A stretch of 61,122 bases of DNA, taken from contig JAHIUD010000040.1 of assembly GCA_018817515.1 (NCBI GenBank), positions 1-61,122 of the forward strand. The letters are read 5' to 3'. The first letter of the stretch is position 1. Each line of letters starts with the position of its first letter. This document shows, piece by piece, positions 33,764-41,804 of this stretch. The position numbers and the translations under genes are program-made. The notes below the pieces were generated by a model. It saw only the letters and a list, made by a program, of their open reading frames with translations, searched no databases and was not told the origin of the DNA. This DNA comes from Pseudomonadota bacterium (GTDB taxonomy: Bacteria; Desulfobacterota; Desulfovibrionia; Desulfovibrionales; Desulfovibrionaceae).

Positions 33764-36078
33764 GCCAGCACTTCCACCTTGCAGTTGGCGCAATCCATAT
33801 CCAGTGTCCGCGCCCTGGACCAGAGCTGAAAGCGGGCCTCGCCAGCGCCGATGACCGCCGGGATGCCCATCTCGTTGGCGCGGATGGCCATGTGGCTGTT
33901 GGCGCCGCCGTAGGCCGTCACCAGTCCGGCGATGCCCCGGGAGAACAGCCAGTCATAGCCGGGGTCGGCGCTGGAGATGCAGGCGATCCTGCCTGCCAGT
34001 CCGTCCGGCTCGGCCAGCACGCCCACCTCGGCTCGCACACGCTGGAGCGTCACGTAGTTCGGCTCCGACTCGGGCAGCTCAAAGCTCCACACGTCCTCCT
34101 CGCGGGTGATGAGCGGCGGCAGGATGATGCCGCAGGATCTTTGGTGCTGTTCCCGGCCCGCAGCGATGCTCTGCGCGAAAATCGCCTTGATGTCCGCAGA
34201 CGAGCGGTACAGGTCGTAGATCACATCGCTGTTGAGGTAGGAGAGGTCCTCGCGGCTGAAGCCGTGGCGCTCGCCCAGGTCCACGATGAGTGCCAGGGCG
34301 TCGCTTAAGTTGCGGGTGAACTCGAACTTGGACGACTCGCGCAGCTCAATGCCCGCCTGAAGGAAATCGAAGAAGCCGAGGACGTCATGCTCCAGGCCGT
34401 GGGTCTTGAGCAGTTTGGCGATCTCGCGCATCTGCCGCAGGGAGAGCCGGAAGGGCTCCTTCTTGTGGTTGCAGGCGACCCGGGCGTTCCAGTCGAAGTA
34501 CGTGTCCGGGGCCTCATCGTAGCGCGGAGACAAGATGTCATAGGTGCCGGGTCGCAAGTGTCCGTACTTGGCCAGGAAGGTCGAGCGGTCTAGGCTGGCG
34601 AAATCTCGCGGCAGTTGGCTTGAAATGGTGTCCAGGTTGTTGATGAAGCTGTCGCGCTCTGTTCCGGTCATGATGCCTTCCGCCATCAGGGACCGCAACA
34701 GGATCACCGCGATGAAGCCAGCCCTGGCCAGCCCGGCGAAAGGCAGCGTGCCATAACGCTTGCAATCCTCCAGCAGCCAGTAGATCCGCGAGACAGGGTC
34801 GGTTTTGCCCGCGTACAGTTGGCGGCGGCGTTCCGCCAGCACCTTGATGCGCTGCGCATCGTCGCGCCAGAGTCCGCTGTCAGGGTTGATGATGCGCTTG
34901 GTCAGGTTGCGCAGGCTGTCCGAGAGCGTCCGGCAGTCCTCGCCGGAAAAGCCCGCGTTCCGCAAATCCTGCAGCCGTGCGTCCAGGTCAAAGGAGTAGC
35001 AGGTGAGCACGATGTCGAACTCGACCTTGTCGTGCAGGTGCGGGTTGGCGAGCAGGCGATCCAGATAATAGTCCGCCAGCCTGTCTGCCAGGCCATCCTT
35101 GATGTCCGAGGGGATGAAGGAGTTGAAGCTGACACGCACGTCCACAAAGGGCTGGCCGCAGAGGTCCTTGAGCAGCGGGTGGCTGCGGACGTTCTTGTAG
35201 CCGTACTTGTCGCGCTGGTAGGCCCAGGTGGAGTTGGTGATGAGCTCGCGGTACAGGGAAAAGGCCAGAGGTCTTGGCCGGATGCCGATGATCTCCGCAG
35301 GATTCCAGTCCGGCATGACTCCGAAGATGGTGCGCTTGCCGAAGAGGAAGGGGTGGGGAACAAAGTCCTCGGCCGTTTTGGCGGCGATGCTCTGGATGAG
35401 TGCGGCGTGCTCTGCTGCGGGCGCCAGGAACTGGCGCATGACAAGGGCGCGGACCTGGAGCAGGACCACGCCTTCCGGCACCACTGCAAACTCGACGTCC
35501 AGCGGCGTTCCGGGGAAGAGCTCCTCCAGCTCCTCCAGAAGCCGGATTACCCCGGCGAGTCCCTCCGGAGCGGGGGTGGGCGAGAGCTTGTGGCGGATAA
35601 ACTTGCGCGAGGCGTTGCCAGCGGTGACTGCGCTGGTGTCCGGCCCGTCCGTCCACTGGATGATGTGGTACGGCGCGCCGGAGGAGGCATCGGTGGTGAA
35701 GCCGACGCCAGCGCGCAGCACCCCGGTCAGTGAGGTCTGGACGAGCACCTCGTCCTGCGCGGAGGCATGCTCCCCGTAGGAGGCGATGACCGTCTCGATG
35801 GCCGCCCGGAGCGCCTCCCGGCCCAGGATCTTGTCGCAGGAGGCGAACTTTCCGGCAAAGGACTGGGTGGCGCCGTCCTCCAGCACGCTGCTGGAGCGGA
35901 CGATGAGCTGCAAGTCCGGGGCGAAGCGTCGGGAGATGTCGGTCAGCACGGCCTCCGGCTCGGTATTCCACCTGGCGACGGAGAAGTAATGCAGAGGCTG
36001 GACCCTGGCAGACCGCACGACCTCGGACATTGACTCCAGGGTTTTCGCCTTGGTGGTCAGCGTGAGGCTGCTTGTCAT
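33760..36078 (-). CDS. L-glutamine kinase-like protein (PEP-synthase/PPDK architecture), Cj1418-like
   Basis: A 772-residue protein with the order of PEP synthases. The N-terminal ATP-grasp half has 'LIVRSSSVLEDGATQSFAGKFAS', and the C-terminal swivelling domain has phospho-carrier His729 in 'GGANSHMAIRANEMGIPAVIGAG'. There is no PEP-binding TIM-barrel domain, so it is not an ordinary PEP synthase. This is the architecture of C. jejuni Cj1418, L-glutamine kinase, which phosphorylates the amide nitrogen of glutamine in the first step of O-methyl phosphoramidate synthesis. I chose ATG 36078 (AAGGTGA upstream) over a longer start at 36141. Coupled by ATGA to the Cj1417-like gene. Confidence 0.8.
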   Translation of the reverse strand: MTSSLTLTTKAKTLESMSEVVRSARVQPLHYFSVARWNTEPEAVLTDISRRFAPDLQLIVRSSSVLEDGATQSFAGKFASCDKILGREALRAAIETVIASYGEHASAQDEVLVQTSLTGVLRAGVGFTTDASSGAPYHIIQWTDGPDTSAVTAGNASRKFIRHKLSPTPAPEGLAGVIRLLEELEELFPGTPLDVEFAVVPEGVVLLQVRALVMRQFLAPAAEHAALIQSIAAKTAEDFVPHPFLFGKRTIFGVMPDWNPAEIIGIRPRPLAFSLYRELITNSTWAYQRDKYGYKNVRSHPLLKDLCGQPFVDVRVSFNSFIPSDIKDGLADRLADYYLDRLLANPHLHDKVEFDIVLTCYSFDLDARLQDLRNAGFSGEDCRTLSDSLRNLTKRIINPDSGLWRDDAQRIKVLAERRRQLYAGKTDPVSRIYWLLEDCKRYGTLPFAGLARAGFIAVILLRSLMAEGIMTGTERDSFINNLDTISSQLPRDFASLDRSTFLAKYGHLRPGTYDILSPRYDEAPDTYFDWNARVACNHKKEPFRLSLRQMREIAKLLKTHGLEHDVLGFFDFLQAGIELRESSKFEFTRNLSDALALIVDLGERHGFSREDLSYLNSDVIYDLYRSSADIKAIFAQSIAAGREQHQRSCGIILPPLITREEDVWSFELPESEPNYVTLQRVRAEVGVLAEPDGLAGRIACISSADPGYDWLFSRGIAGLVTAYGGANSHMAIRANEMGIPAVIGAGEARFQLWSRARTLDMDCANCKVEVLA

Positions 36079-36142
36079 GGTGTCACCTTGCCTGTTGCTT
36101 GTGGGGTGGCGGCTGTCCGGGCCTGGGGGGATGCCTGCCACA

Positions 36143-36937
36143 TTAGGAACACTTTTGGGCGATGAGCACGTAGATGTTGCAAAACTGGTCCGGGGCGAGC
36201 CACATCAGCATGCTCTGCAGCAGATTCCCGAGCCAGGAGAGCCTGTAGCCTTCCTTGCGCGCAAGGTTTTCATTGAAGACCTTGTGCGAGGCCGCGCGAA
36301 ACAGGGCGAACTTGTAGAATATGGGCATGTTCTCCACGGGGAACACCTGCTCGACCTGAAAACCAGCCTTGCTGAACGCGGCCACGAATTCACTCCTGGT
36401 CAGGTTCAGCTTGTGGAAGTGCAGGCCTTTCCCCCGCCCTGCGGGCCGCTTGGCGCGGACGCGGGCCAGCCAGTCGGTCAGCCGCGTCTGGACGTTGTCC
36501 GCCCGGAAGGAGGCGCACACGCGGCCACCCTTTTCAAGCACCCGGTGGGTCTCCGCGATGGCCTTGTCCAGGCCGTGCTCCAGGTTGTGGTAGAGCCCGA
36601 AGGCGAAGACGTAGCGGAAGTGCTCGTCCGGGAACTCCAGGTTGGTGATGTCCCCCACCACGACGCGCAGAGAGGCGTCCGCCTGCTTGAGCTTTTCGAT
36701 GGCCAGTTCGATGAAGTCCATGCCGATGATCTCGTGTCCGCGATCATGGTAGTAGCGCAAGACTCGGCCCGCGCCGCAGCCAGCCTCCAGAATCCTGCCC
36801 CGGCCGGAGGTCATCGCCAACTCCGCGTACTTCAGCGGGTAGCCGTCAAGATGCTCAACGGCCCCGTCCGCAGAGATGCCGGCCCATCTGTCGGTCCAGT
36901 ACTGTTTGTTGGTTGCGCTGCGGTAGGTCGTTCTCAT
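36143..36937 (-). CDS. SAM-dependent methyltransferase of the phosphoramidate operon
   Basis: A 264-residue class I methyltransferase with motif I 'ILEAGCGAGRVLRYYHDRGHEIIGMDF', 'LEFPDEHFRYVFAFGLYHNLEHGLDKAIAETHRVLEKGGRV' and a C-terminal region that may contact membrane ('WLGNLLQSMLMWLAP'). In C. jejuni two putative methyltransferases (Cj1419, Cj1420) lie beside the phosphoramidate genes and are assumed to add the O-methyl; this gene is in the equivalent place just upstream of the kinase. The start at 36937 overlaps the stop of a 100-residue ORF (ATGA). Confidence 0.75.
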   Translation of the reverse strand: MRTTYRSATNKQYWTDRWAGISADGAVEHLDGYPLKYAELAMTSGRGRILEAGCGAGRVLRYYHDRGHEIIGMDFIELAIEKLKQADASLRVVVGDITNLEFPDEHFRYVFAFGLYHNLEHGLDKAIAETHRVLEKGGRVCASFRADNVQTRLTDWLARVRAKRPAGRGKGLHFHKLNLTRSEFVAAFSKAGFQVEQVFPVENMPIFYKFALFRAASHKVFNENLARKEGYRLSWLGNLLQSMLMWLAPDQFCNIYVLIAQKCS

Positions 36938-37236
36938 CGCGGCGCCACCATTTCCGGGAAAATTTTGCCCAGCCAGGAAGTCATGTGCTCGTCCCCATCG
37001 TGTTCCTGTTCCGCCACCCGGCACGTCGCCGCAGCCATTGCTCCCGACATGCGAAAATCGTGCTCGCGCTGTGCGGCCGCAAGTCCGGTACGCTGCGCCA
37101 GGCGAGTGCCCGGCCAAGGCAGGGGGGCAAACGGCCCTGCGTGGCGCCCGTCCCCGGCGGTGGGAGCACGCAGCCGGAAACCTGCGGGAATCGTGAACGC
37201 CGCATGCCCTCTGGCGTCGTGACGCGCTGCCTTCAT
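36934..37236 (-). CDS. Small protein of 100 residues, coupled on both sides
   Basis: An ORF of 100 residues whose ATG (37236) overlaps the formyltransferase stop and whose stop overlaps the methyltransferase ATG, both as ATGA. Such double coupling in an operon where all junctions from 38.5 to 36.1 kb look this way strongly suggests a real gene. The protein has no recognised motif. The C-terminal half ('REHDFRMSGAMAAATCRVAEQEHDGDEHMTSWLGKIFPEMV') looks folded and His/Glu-rich, the N-terminal half is Arg/Ala/Pro-rich. Function unknown. Confidence 0.5.
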   Translation of the reverse strand: MKAARHDARGHAAFTIPAGFRLRAPTAGDGRHAGPFAPLPWPGTRLAQRTGLAAAQREHDFRMSGAMAAATCRVAEQEHDGDEHMTSWLGKIFPEMVAPR

Positions 37237-37955
37237 GACGCTTCCAGCCTTTCAATGACGATGTTCTTGAGCACAGGGTGCACGACGAAATATGTCCTGC
37301 CTTCGCCCTCCGCCTGGGCCAGCATCTCCGCTTCGAGGCCGCCCCGCGCAAAGTTCTTGAGCACGTCGATGAGTAGGTCCGCGCGCAGCGCGCTGTCGTA
37401 GATGTAGTCGATGTTCAGGCCGCGAGGCGGGGGCGGATAGTGACGGCGAAGCAGTATCGGGCCGGCATCTATTGTCGGGACAAGCAAAAGTGCCGACACC
37501 CCGCAACGCTTCTCCCGCAGCAGGCTGTAGTAGATGGTTGTCGAACCGCGGTAATCCGGGAGCCACCCTGCGTGGATGTGCAGGAACTGGTATGCGCCGC
37601 AGAGTGAGGCCGGAACGATTTCACTACCATAGCCGGAGTATATCACTAGGCTTGGGGCCATGGCGTTGAGCTGCCGGATGATTGCGGAGGAGTTGACGGA
37701 GTCCTCTTCAAGCAGCGCCACCGGAGTCCCCAGTTTCTCCAGTGTCGCATCAAGGGGTTCGCAGGGGTCGGGAATGAACAGGTCTTGCACGGGCAAGCGC
37801 TGGAGCTGGTCGTCCGGCTGCCCGAGGCGGCGTGATGCCGCCGCCCCGTAGACGATGGCGCTCGCCGGGGACATTCCGGCGTTCAGCATGGCCTGGGCGT
37901 AAGCCTGGGAGCGCGCCGTCCGGGCTGCCAGGAACAGCACGTTGTCCAGGATCAT
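37233..37955 (-). CDS. Formyltransferase-fold protein (sugar N-formyltransferase candidate)
   Basis: A 240-residue protein with the Formyl_trans_N fold. 'FLHIHAGWLPDYRGSTTIYYSLL' contains the family His and the LPxYRG loop, and 'PTIDAGPILLRRHY' the catalytic Asp. It is shorter than methionyl-tRNA formyltransferase and lacks its C-terminal domain, as in sugar N-formyltransferases such as WbkC or VioF. A possible acceptor is GDP-perosamine (Gmd at 3.6 kb, perosamine synthase at 49.5 kb). However, the operon position suggests a link to phosphoramidate synthesis. Coupled by ATGA to the genes before and after. Confidence 0.7.
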   Translation of the reverse strand: MILDNVLFLAARTARSQAYAQAMLNAGMSPASAIVYGAAASRRLGQPDDQLQRLPVQDLFIPDPCEPLDATLEKLGTPVALLEEDSVNSSAIIRQLNAMAPSLVIYSGYGSEIVPASLCGAYQFLHIHAGWLPDYRGSTTIYYSLLREKRCGVSALLLVPTIDAGPILLRRHYPPPPRGLNIDYIYDSALRADLLIDVLKNFARGGLEAEMLAQAEGEGRTYFVVHPVLKNIVIERLEAS

Positions 37956-38521
37956 CTAAAGCCCTCGCGCAGGGCCTCGACTGCCGCGAGCTCCTGGGAG
38001 ATGAGCGCAGACAGTCGGGCTCCTTCAGCGGCATCGAGTCCTGCCGAGACCGCGCACAGCGTGTCGATGATCTTCATGGCCGCGTTGAGATACGTCAGGT
38101 GCCCCAGGGCGGCGTACGCAAGCAGGAGAATCTCCCCGGCGCGGATATACAGACCGAGGTCACGGTATTCTCCTGGCTCCACAGCGCGGAAACGTTCATC
38201 GTAACGGTGGTGAAAACGTTTGGCGACTTCGAATTTGTGGGTGATCTTGTCCAGCCACCGCAATGTCGCCGGTGCATATTCCTGTGCGGACACCCTGCTG
38301 AACAGGGCTTCAAGCAGCGCGGCGGTCTCTATGGCCACTCCGAAAAGAGGGAGGCTGCCAGCCCCGGCGGGCGGGACGCAAACCGGCTCCGGCAGACGCA
38401 GGGAAACGGCCTCTCGGGACGCGCGCCAAGCCCGCAACATGCCGGCCCCGGTGCTTGGCGTGTAGAAATAGGTGTTCCGCTCGTCAAGCCGGTCACCCTT
38501 GGAGTAGGCATAACGGTCCAT
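37952..38521 (-). CDS. Unrecognised 189-residue protein of the phosphoramidate operon
   Basis: A 189-residue, mostly alpha-helical protein with no family I can name. The N-terminus has 'YAYSKGDRLDERNTYFYTPSTGAGMLRAW', the middle 'ALFSRVSAQEYAPATLRWLDKITHKFEVAKRFHHRYDERF', the end is Ala/Leu-rich helix. No signal or membrane segment. It overlaps the formyltransferase start (ATGA at 37952-37955), suggesting a joint function. It is one of the candidates for a phosphoramidate transferase or accessory protein, but this is inference. Confidence 0.6.
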   Translation of the reverse strand: MDRYAYSKGDRLDERNTYFYTPSTGAGMLRAWRASREAVSLRLPEPVCVPPAGAGSLPLFGVAIETAALLEALFSRVSAQEYAPATLRWLDKITHKFEVAKRFHHRYDERFRAVEPGEYRDLGLYIRAGEILLLAYAALGHLTYLNAAMKIIDTLCAVSAGLDAAEGARLSALISQELAAVEALREGFR

Positions 38522-38566
38522 CAGGCCCTCACCGGCAGGGAGGCTTCGCGCTCTTGCGCATCACTC

Positions 38567-39154
38567 TCAGCTCTTCGCATCCTCACCTCTTTGCATCCGC
38601 TGCGGGAGCTCTTCCAGGGGAACTTGACCGCCCGGCAGCGCCAACCCGACCTTCCGGGCGATGTGTCTGGCCAAGACCTCCGCAGGAATGTCAAACCCGC
38701 TGTTGTCGACGACCATGTCCGCCAGGGGCGGCCGCGGGAAGGCGATGTCCACGCCCACAACGTTCTGCGCTTGCCCGGCCATGGCCGGTCCGTATAGGCC
38801 CTTGGCGTCACGCTTCGCCAGCACCTCCACAGGGACGTCGATGAAGACTTCGAAATATTGTGAAAAGTTCTGGCGCCCCCGGGCCTGGACATCGGGAAAG
38901 ACGGACAGCATGCAGCAGACCACGTTGATGCCCTGGCGGTCCAGCCAGGCGCAGATTTCGTAGATGCGCTCCGCATTCTTGCGTCTGCCCTCCAGCGTGT
39001 AGTCCGCAGGAGAGCGGTCCTGCGCGAAGATGGCCCGCATTTCGTCTCCGTCCACCAGCACGGTGTTGGGCGAAACGGAACGCCACAGACCATACAGGGC
39101 CCGCCCGATGGTGGTCTTTCCCGCCCCTGACATTCCAATTATCCATATTACCAT
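38567..39154 (-). CDS. Adenylylsulfate-kinase-like protein, Cj1415-like cytidine diphosphoramidate kinase
   Basis: A 195-residue P-loop kinase of the APS kinase family: Walker A 'GMSGAGKTT' at 7-15, 'LVDGDEMRAIF', 'YTLEGRRKNAERIYEICAWL' and 'FEVFIDVPVEVLAKRDAKGLY'. No sulfate adenylyltransferase genes are nearby. C. jejuni Cj1415 is an APS-kinase homologue that phosphorylates cytidine diphosphoramidate, and the present gene heads an operon with the other three enzymes of that pathway. The start at ATG 39154 puts Walker A at the very N-terminus; an upstream GTG frame has no support. First gene of the operon, with its promoter in 39155-39441. Confidence 0.75.
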   Translation of the reverse strand: MVIWIIGMSGAGKTTIGRALYGLWRSVSPNTVLVDGDEMRAIFAQDRSPADYTLEGRRKNAERIYEICAWLDRQGINVVCCMLSVFPDVQARGRQNFSQYFEVFIDVPVEVLAKRDAKGLYGPAMAGQAQNVVGVDIAFPRPPLADMVVDNSGFDIPAEVLARHIARKVGLALPGGQVPLEELPQRMQRGEDAKS

Positions 39155-39441
39155 GGCTCTTTTTGTATATCTTCCGCAAGCCGGGAACAAGAGCGGAGGG
39201 AGCATGTTGTCCGAATATTTGCGTGGTCGCCAGGGCGCGGGGATTTTTGCTTGACCCTGTGGGCCGCATGTGTTGGATTTTCAGGGTGAATTTCCAGGCG
39301 AAGCGCCCCAGGCACGGAGGGAGGCCCCTTTCCCAAGGCCCTTCGGGGGGTGGGGGAGGAACCTGCCCAGGGCGGTTTGGCCCGATGTTCGCATGAAAAT
39401 GTTTCTTCAGCCTCTATTGGCCCTCATCAAGCGGAGGAAGT
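39155..39441. promoter_or_regulatory. Divergent intergenic region, likely promoters
   Basis: 287 bases between the divergent minus-strand phosphoramidate operon and the plus-strand operon. A TTGACC hexamer at 39251-39256 with TTGGAT 16 bases later (39273-39278) could be a weak sigma-70 promoter for the plus strand. The minus-strand promoter could not be placed. GC-rich, with no gene. Confidence 0.35.
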
Positions 39442-39678
39442 GTGGACTTCAGCTTTATCGTCGGATGCTGCTGGTTTCGCCAGGAGGACATCGCTCCGTT
39501 GCTGACATTGCTCCGGCAACGGCCGGAAATCGCCTCCGACAGCAGGATTGGGAACATCGACATCCAGTGGCTCGATCCCGGTGAATTTCCGATGACGGCG
39601 TATGATCGTGTGATGCGCGATTGCAGGAAAGTGTGCGAAAGCAGTAGCTTGGTGTCGGCAGCCGGGGCTGTGCCATGA
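39442..39678 (+). CDS. Small protein of 78 residues, coupled to a glycosyltransferase
   Basis: GTG 39442 follows GGAGG at 39433-39437, and the stop overlaps the ATG of the next gene (ATGA at 39675), so it is likely translated. The 78-residue product ('FSFIVGCCWFRQEDIAPLL...') matches no known family; the start could be the remnant N-terminus of a larger nucleotide-sugar-binding protein. Function unknown. Confidence 0.45.
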   Translation: MDFSFIVGCCWFRQEDIAPLLTLLRQRPEIASDSRIGNIDIQWLDPGEFPMTAYDRVMRDCRKVCESSSLVSAAGAVP

Positions 39679-41621
39679 GCGAACGCATCGCCATTTTTCA
39701 TCCCGAGGGCAATGTCCCCAACAACCCGCACCTCTCCGGCTTGCTTGAGCGGCTCCTTGAGCGCGGGCACGAGGTGCATGTCTACAGTTCCCCGCAGCCA
39801 GGCCTTGCGCCTGTCCCCGGCCATCCGCGCCTGCATGTCCACCTTGTGCCGCCCCCGCTTGGCCCCTGGGAGCCCCTGCGCCACGTGCTGTTCCTCCCGG
39901 ACACCGACGGGCGCACCGTGCAGAAGGTCGCACTGGCAGGGCTGCCCCGTTTTTCCCTGGTCCTTGGTGTGGATCTGGGCATTGTTGATGCCGCCAATGT
40001 CGCCAGGGCGCAGGGCGTTCCCCATGGGCTGCTGTCGTATGAACTGTACTTTGCCGCCGAGGTCGGCCCGGATCAGAAGCGGCCCGAGATTGCCGCCTGC
40101 CGCGATGTGGCCTTTGCCCTGTGCCAGGATGCCGAGCGGTCCGGGCACCTTGCGCGCGAGAACGGCATTGCCTGCGAGCGCATTGTCAACATGCCCGTGG
40201 CGGGCCGAGGCAGCTGCCCGGGAGCGCGGACCTTCGCCGTGCATGAGGCGCTTGGCCTTGACCGCGGCACCAAGATCGCCGTGAGCATCGGCAGCGTGGA
40301 CGCGCCCTGGTCCGGCACGGGTCAAATTTTGGAGAACGTGGCCAAATGGCCGGAGGACTGGGCGCTTGTTCTGCACCATCGGTATGGCGCGCAATCCCTG
40401 AACCGGCTCCTTGCGGGCCTTGGCGAAGGAGTGCGGCGGCGGGTCCACGCCTCGCCATTCCCCAGCCTGCCGGCAAACGAGCTGGGCCGCCTGCTGCATT
40501 CCTGCGACCTCGGGCTGTGTTTCTACCTGCCCACGTATGACCACCCGCTGGTGGGCAGGAACCTGGAGCACATCGGCATGGCCTCCGGCAAGTTCACGAC
40601 CTATCTGCAGCATGGCCTGCCGGTACTCGTGAGCGACCAGGGTGAGATGGGCGGGCATGTGCGCTGCGAGGGGCTCGGTTGGCAGGTCCAAGGCATCGGG
40701 GAGACCCACAGTGTCTTGGCCTCTGCGAGCAGGGAGGGCCTGGACGCGTTGCGAGGGAACTGCCTGGAGTTTTTCGCCCGGCGCTGCGATTTTGACGGGA
40801 CCAGCGTGCCGTTGCTGGCGGCGATCGAGGACGCATGCCGCCAAGGACAGGAGATGACTATCGGCGCGGACGGCGGAGAGCCCGGCATCGAGGCGTATTG
40901 CGCCATCGCCCGGCTGCGCATGGCCGATGAGGATCTGGACGCGGCCGCAGCGGCGCTCATGGCGGCGCTGGAGCGGGCCGGCAACGCGGAGGATTTCGAG
41001 GCGATCTACGCCATCGCGCTGATCCTGCTCAGGCGAGGGGGGCTTTGCCAAGCGCAAGCCGTATTCCGGCGCATCCACGAGGACCGGCGGGTGGGGGCGG
41101 CGCTGGCCGCTTGGGCCCTTTTCAAAAGTGGCGAGGCCAGCCTGGAGCAGGGCAATGAGCGCGCTGCGGAGGCGTTCTTCGCGCAGGCCCTGCAACTCAA
41201 CCCGACCCACGCCAAGGCCGCCCTCTTTCTTGCTCCGCCGCAGGCCCCGCTGCGGGTCCGGCTGGGTGCCGCGCCGGAGCGCGATTCCGTGGGGGAAGCC
41301 GCCGCAGGCATCGCCGTGACCATGGACCCGCTGGACCCCGGGCTGTGGCGGTACTATTTTTCGCGACGCCAGCCGGACCATGTCGAGGTGCGCCTCAACC
41401 GCCCCATGACCGGGCAGGACGCCGAACTCCTGGCCGGAGCGCTGGCCGGGCACCTGGCCCCTGGCGGTTTGGCCGTGGTGCGGCTGCCGGAGGGGGCGCC
41501 GTCCGAGGAAAGGGACGGGCCCGAAGCCAGCTTCGCGGCCCATGGACTCCAGGCGCAATGGGACCGGGCAGAGGGCGCGAAGCCCGCCGCCCTGCTTGTG
41601 CGGCTTTGCCCTTCGTGCTAG
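39675..41621 (+). CDS. Glycosyltransferase with C-terminal TPR-like repeats
   Basis: A 648-residue protein. The N-terminal 390 residues look like a GT-B glycosyltransferase ('IAIFHPEGNVPNNPHLSGLLERLLERGHEVHVYSS' start, 'IAVSIGSVDAPWSG', then 'LGLCFYLPTYDHPLVGRNLEHIGMASGKFTTYLQHGLPVLVSD', which reads like the donor-binding region). From about 400 come TPR-like helices ('AIARLRMADEDLDAAAAALMAAL', 'SGEASLEQGNERAAEAFFAQALQLNP'), then a small C-terminal domain. The family 1/4 type is uncertain. Coupled to the 78-residue ORF upstream. Confidence 0.65.
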   Translation: MSERIAIFHPEGNVPNNPHLSGLLERLLERGHEVHVYSSPQPGLAPVPGHPRLHVHLVPPPLGPWEPLRHVLFLPDTDGRTVQKVALAGLPRFSLVLGVDLGIVDAANVARAQGVPHGLLSYELYFAAEVGPDQKRPEIAACRDVAFALCQDAERSGHLARENGIACERIVNMPVAGRGSCPGARTFAVHEALGLDRGTKIAVSIGSVDAPWSGTGQILENVAKWPEDWALVLHHRYGAQSLNRLLAGLGEGVRRRVHASPFPSLPANELGRLLHSCDLGLCFYLPTYDHPLVGRNLEHIGMASGKFTTYLQHGLPVLVSDQGEMGGHVRCEGLGWQVQGIGETHSVLASASREGLDALRGNCLEFFARRCDFDGTSVPLLAAIEDACRQGQEMTIGADGGEPGIEAYCAIARLRMADEDLDAAAAALMAALERAGNAEDFEAIYAIALILLRRGGLCQAQAVFRRIHEDRRVGAALAAWALFKSGEASLEQGNERAAEAFFAQALQLNPTHAKAALFLAPPQAPLRVRLGAAPERDSVGEAAAGIAVTMDPLDPGLWRYYFSRRQPDHVEVRLNRPMTGQDAELLAGALAGHLAPGGLAVVRLPEGAPSEERDGPEASFAAHGLQAQWDRAEGAKPAALLVRLCPSC

Positions 41622-41744
41622 CCGGGGAGCGGTCGCCGACCTCAAGTGGACGGGCTTGCTGACCGATAGGACGCGTGTGAAAGCCACCATCCCGTTGCGG
41701 GTTTGCTGTTGAAGTTCGACCTGTTTTCGCAGAAGCTTTGCAAG

Positions 41745-41758
41745 CCGGAGCGCTCCGG
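41745..41758. promoter_or_regulatory. 14-bp palindrome upstream of a radical SAM gene
   Basis: CCGGAGCGCTCCGG is a perfect palindrome 46 bases before the start at 41805. It may be an operator or part of a terminator; nothing decides. Confidence 0.2.
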
Positions 41759-41804
41759 GGGGCGCAATGCGCCACGTGATCATTAGAGACAAGGGAGCAT
41801 CTTC

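Noticed and set aside
33760..36078. Ordinary PEP synthase or pyruvate phosphate dikinase
   Set aside because: There is no PEP-binding barrel domain, and the operon partners fit glutamine kinase of the phosphoramidate pathway.
38567..39154. APS kinase of sulfate assimilation (to feed the sulfotransferase at 15 kb)
   Set aside because: No ATP sulfurylase or cysN/cysD is near, while the gene heads an operon with three other phosphoramidate-type enzymes. Not fully excluded.
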